From: DATEUP01 sp035283065
GTDB lineage: Archaea > Thermoplasmatota > DTKX01 > DATEUP01
Assembly: GCA_035283065.1 (NCBI GenBank)
Contig: DATEUP010000159.1
Span: 1 to 6,804 of the forward strand
Length of the DNA: 6,804 nucleotides
Direction: 5' to 3'
Shown piece after piece: positions 5,053 through 6,804 of this stretch. How positions within the stretch are numbered: position 1 is the first letter of the stretch; every line of letters starts with the position of its first letter. The translations under genes and the position numbers were made by a program. The notes beneath the pieces are model-generated. The model did no database searches, was not told the origin of the DNA, and worked only from the letters and a program-made list of their open reading frames with translations.

Positions 5053-6609
5053 TTGGCAGGCGAGAAGGCGAGGCAGCTCGAGAGGCTGCGCAAAGCCCGG
5101 GAGGCTTCCCGCGCGGGCGGCGGGAAGGAGCGCGTCCTCAAGCAGCACGAAGCGGGCAAGCGGACCGCGCGCGAGAGGATCGACGGCCTCCTTGACCCCG
5201 GCTCGTTCCTCGAACTCGACCCCTTTGTCATGCACCAGGAGACAAATTTCGGGATGGCCGAGCGCCGCGTCCCCGGCGACGGCGTCGTCACGGGGCTTGG
5301 GGCGATCGCCGGGCGGCCCGTGGCCGTCTTCTCGCAGGACTTCACGGTGTTCGGGGGCTCGCTCGGCGAGATGTTCGCGGCGAAGGTCACGAAGGTGATG
5401 GACCACGCGATGAAGAACGGGTTCCCCGTCGTCGGCCTCAACGACTCCGGGGGCGCGCGGATCCAGGAGGGCGTGAAGTCGCTCGGCGGCTACGCGGAGA
5501 TCTTCTTCCGAAACGTGATGGCCTCGGGCGTGGTCCCCCAGGTCTCGATTGTCCTTGGGCCCTGCGCCGGCGGGGCCGTGTATTCTCCGGCGATCACGGA
5601 CTTCGTGATCATGGTGAAGGACACCTCGCACATGTTCATCACGGGGCCCGACGTGATCAAGACGGTCACGCACGAGGAGGTCAGCTTCGAGCAGCTCGGC
5701 GGCGCGATCACGCACGCCGAGAAGAGCGGTGTCGCGCACTTCGCGGTCGAGGGCGAAGAGGAGGCGTTCGCGACCGCACGGCGCCTCCTCGCGTTCCTGC
5801 CGCAGAACAACCGGGAGCGGCCCCTGCGCAGGGAGGCGAGCGACCCCCCAGACCGCGAAGACGCTGCGCTTGGCGAGGTCGTCCCCGAAAGCCCGAACAA
5901 GCCCTACGACATGGTCGACGTGGTCCGGCGCGTCGTCGACGAGGGCGACTTCCTCGAGGTCCACCAGCGCTTTGCCCCGAACATCGTCGTGGGGTTCGCG
6001 CGGCTTGCGGGGTTCTCCGTCGGCGTCGTTGGCAACCAGCCGAAGGTCCTTGCCGGGACGCTCGACATCAACGCCTCGACGAAGGCCGCGCGCTTCGTGC
6101 GCCTGTGCGACGCGTTCAACGTGCCGCTCCTCACCTTCGTCGATGTGCCGGGCTTCTTGCCCGGGACGGACCAGGAGTACGGCGGGATCATCCGGCACGG
6201 GGCCAAGCTCCTCTACGCGTACGCCGAGGCGACGGTCCCGAAACTCACGGTGATCACGCGCAAGGCCTACGGCGGCGCCTATGACGTCATGTGCTCGAAG
6301 CACATCCGCGCGGACCTGAACCTCGCGTGGCCGACCGCCGAGATTGCCGTGATGGGGCCCGAGGGCGCGGTGAACATCGTTTTTAGGCGCGAGATCGAGA
6401 AAGCCGCCGACCCCAAGGCGGAGAAGGCGCGGCTCGTGAACGAGTACATCGAGAGGTTCGCGAACCCCTACATCGCGGCCGAGCGCGGCTTCATCGACGA
6501 TGTTGTCGAGCCGCAGGAGACCCGCCCGCGGCTTGCACGCGCGCTCGAGATGCTCGAGGGGAAGTCCGAGGCGCGCCCGCCGAAGAAGCACGGGAACATC
6601 CCGCTTTGA
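5053..6609 (+). CDS. mmdA: Acyl-CoA (propionyl-/acetyl-CoA) carboxylase carboxyltransferase subunit, MmdA/PccB type
   Basis: This cytoplasmic subunit transfers the carboxyl group from carboxybiotin to propionyl-CoA or acetyl-CoA. From the TTG at 5053 it has 518 residues, the usual family length. The N-terminal helix (LERLRKAREASRAGGG) leads to HEAGKRTARERIDGLLDPGSF (32-52). The first crotonase-like domain has the oxyanion motif GGAR (133-136) and GPCAGGAVYSP (169-179). The second has DQEYGGIIRHG (373-383), KAYGGAYDVM (404-413) and VMGPEGAVNI. It ends in KKHGNIPL, a typical family C-terminus. D411 occupies the place reported to favour propionyl-CoA in PccB. TTG 5053 was chosen because upstream codons lose the G/C third-position bias and the family N-terminus begins there; TTG at 4996 is an alternative. 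No biotin carrier, biotin carboxylase or mutase gene is in the window. A decarboxylase alpha subunit is a less likely alternative. Confidence 0.95.
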   Translation: MAGEKARQLERLRKAREASRAGGGKERVLKQHEAGKRTARERIDGLLDPGSFLELDPFVMHQETNFGMAERRVPGDGVVTGLGAIAGRPVAVFSQDFTVFGGSLGEMFAAKVTKVMDHAMKNGFPVVGLNDSGGARIQEGVKSLGGYAEIFFRNVMASGVVPQVSIVLGPCAGGAVYSPAITDFVIMVKDTSHMFITGPDVIKTVTHEEVSFEQLGGAITHAEKSGVAHFAVEGEEEAFATARRLLAFLPQNNRERPLRREASDPPDREDAALGEVVPESPNKPYDMVDVVRRVVDEGDFLEVHQRFAPNIVVGFARLAGFSVGVVGNQPKVLAGTLDINASTKAARFVRLCDAFNVPLLTFVDVPGFLPGTDQEYGGIIRHGAKLLYAYAEATVPKLTVITRKAYGGAYDVMCSKHIRADLNLAWPTAEIAVMGPEGAVNIVFRREIEKAADPKAEKARLVNEYIERFANPYIAAERGFIDDVVEPQETRPRLARALEMLEGKSEARPPKKHGNIPL

Positions 6610-6629
6610 GGCGGGCGGGGGGCCCGGCG

Positions 6630-6804
6630 CTAGTGGGTCCACCAAGGCAGCCTTTCGCCGTAGCCGGAAAGGCGCGCGCCCGAGAGGGCCGCCGCATCGT
6701 AGCTGAGGGCGCGGAGGTTTTCGGGGCCCAGGTCGCGCGGGTCCTTGACTCCCGCGGCGGCGGCCGCGCGCTGGGCGTCCTGCCAGAGCACGCGCAGGAG
6801 CGCG
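6630..6804 (-). CDS. C-terminal fragment of an unidentified protein (5' end outside the window)
   Basis: On the minus strand a frame is open from the window edge to a TAG at 6632-6630, giving 57 complete codons before the stop. It begins ALLRVLWQDAQRAAAAAG, contains KDPRDLGPENLRALSYD, and ends GYGERLPWWTH. The mix of Trp, Leu, Arg and Ala in helical spacing looks like a soluble, folded protein end, but I recognise no family. About nine in ten codons end in G or C, matching neighbouring genes. The overlapping plus-strand frame starting with GTG at 6633 has clearly weaker bias (about eight in ten). The gene converges on the carboxylase gene with only 20 bp between the stops. Confidence 0.6.
   Translation of the reverse strand, partial: ALLRVLWQDAQRAAAAAGVKDPRDLGPENLRALSYDAAALSGARLSGYGERLPWWTH

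Noticed and set aside
5026..6645. 539-codon minus-strand open frame antisense to the carboxylase
   Set aside because: The plus strand encodes an unmistakable, motif-complete carboxyltransferase. The antisense product is Arg/His/Asp/Leu-rich shadow sequence.
6633..6804. Plus-strand frame starting with GTG at 6633
   Set aside because: It is open to the edge, but about 12 of 57 codons end in A or T against about 6 on the minus strand, and it has no SD. The minus-strand reading fits better.
1..6804. CRISPR array, tRNA/rRNA gene, insertion sequence or defence system
   Set aside because: I saw no direct-repeat/spacer pattern, no tRNA-like cloverleaf, no transposase and no terminal inverted repeats. 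The DHH protein is a housekeeping-type archaeal nuclease beside rps15, not part of a visible defence cluster.

Overview
This is a high-GC window (by eye roughly two thirds G+C, with coding third positions almost always G or C) from an archaeon. The archaeal evidence is a 151-residue uS15 protein of the archaeal/eukaryotic (S15p/S13e) type, a RecJ-like DHH nuclease of archaeal type directly behind it, TATA-like boxes about 40-50 nt before start codons, and a very large secreted, sequon-rich surface protein. The proteins are not extremely acidic, which argues against a haloarchaeon. A high-GC member of the Thermoplasmatota or a related euryarchaeal group is my best guess, but the window alone does not prove it.

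Layout. Positions 1-130 hold the end of a plus-strand gene with an Ala/Pro/acidic tail. A short promoter region (131-206) follows. Then comes a tight two-gene unit: rps15 (207-662) and a DHH/DHHA1 phosphoesterase (670-2097), 7 bp apart. A minus-strand gene (2108-4870) converges on it with a 10-bp gap. It encodes a 920-residue protein with a signal peptide, about five to six tandem beta-sandwich-like repeats marked by N-x-G-N turns, 20 N-glycosylation sequons, one C-terminal membrane helix and a 55-residue cytoplasmic tail. A 182-bp divergent intergenic region (4871-5052) separates it from the plus-strand carboxyltransferase subunit of a propionyl-/acetyl-CoA carboxylase (5053-6609). That region carries an AT-rich shared promoter candidate and three palindromic elements. 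A minus-strand gene, of which only the last 57 complete codons before the stop are present, enters from the right edge (6630-6804) and converges on the carboxylase with a 20-bp gap.

How the genes relate. rps15 and the DHH nuclease form a translation/replication-repair unit known from many archaea. The surface protein and the carboxylase are divergently transcribed and have no obvious functional link. The carboxylase subunit needs a biotin carboxylase and a biotin carrier protein, and neither is encoded here. No RNA gene, mobile element, CRISPR array or convincing defence system is visible. The most interesting items are the undescribed repeat-built surface protein with its cytoplasmic tail, and the structured leader and unusual start of the carboxylase gene.
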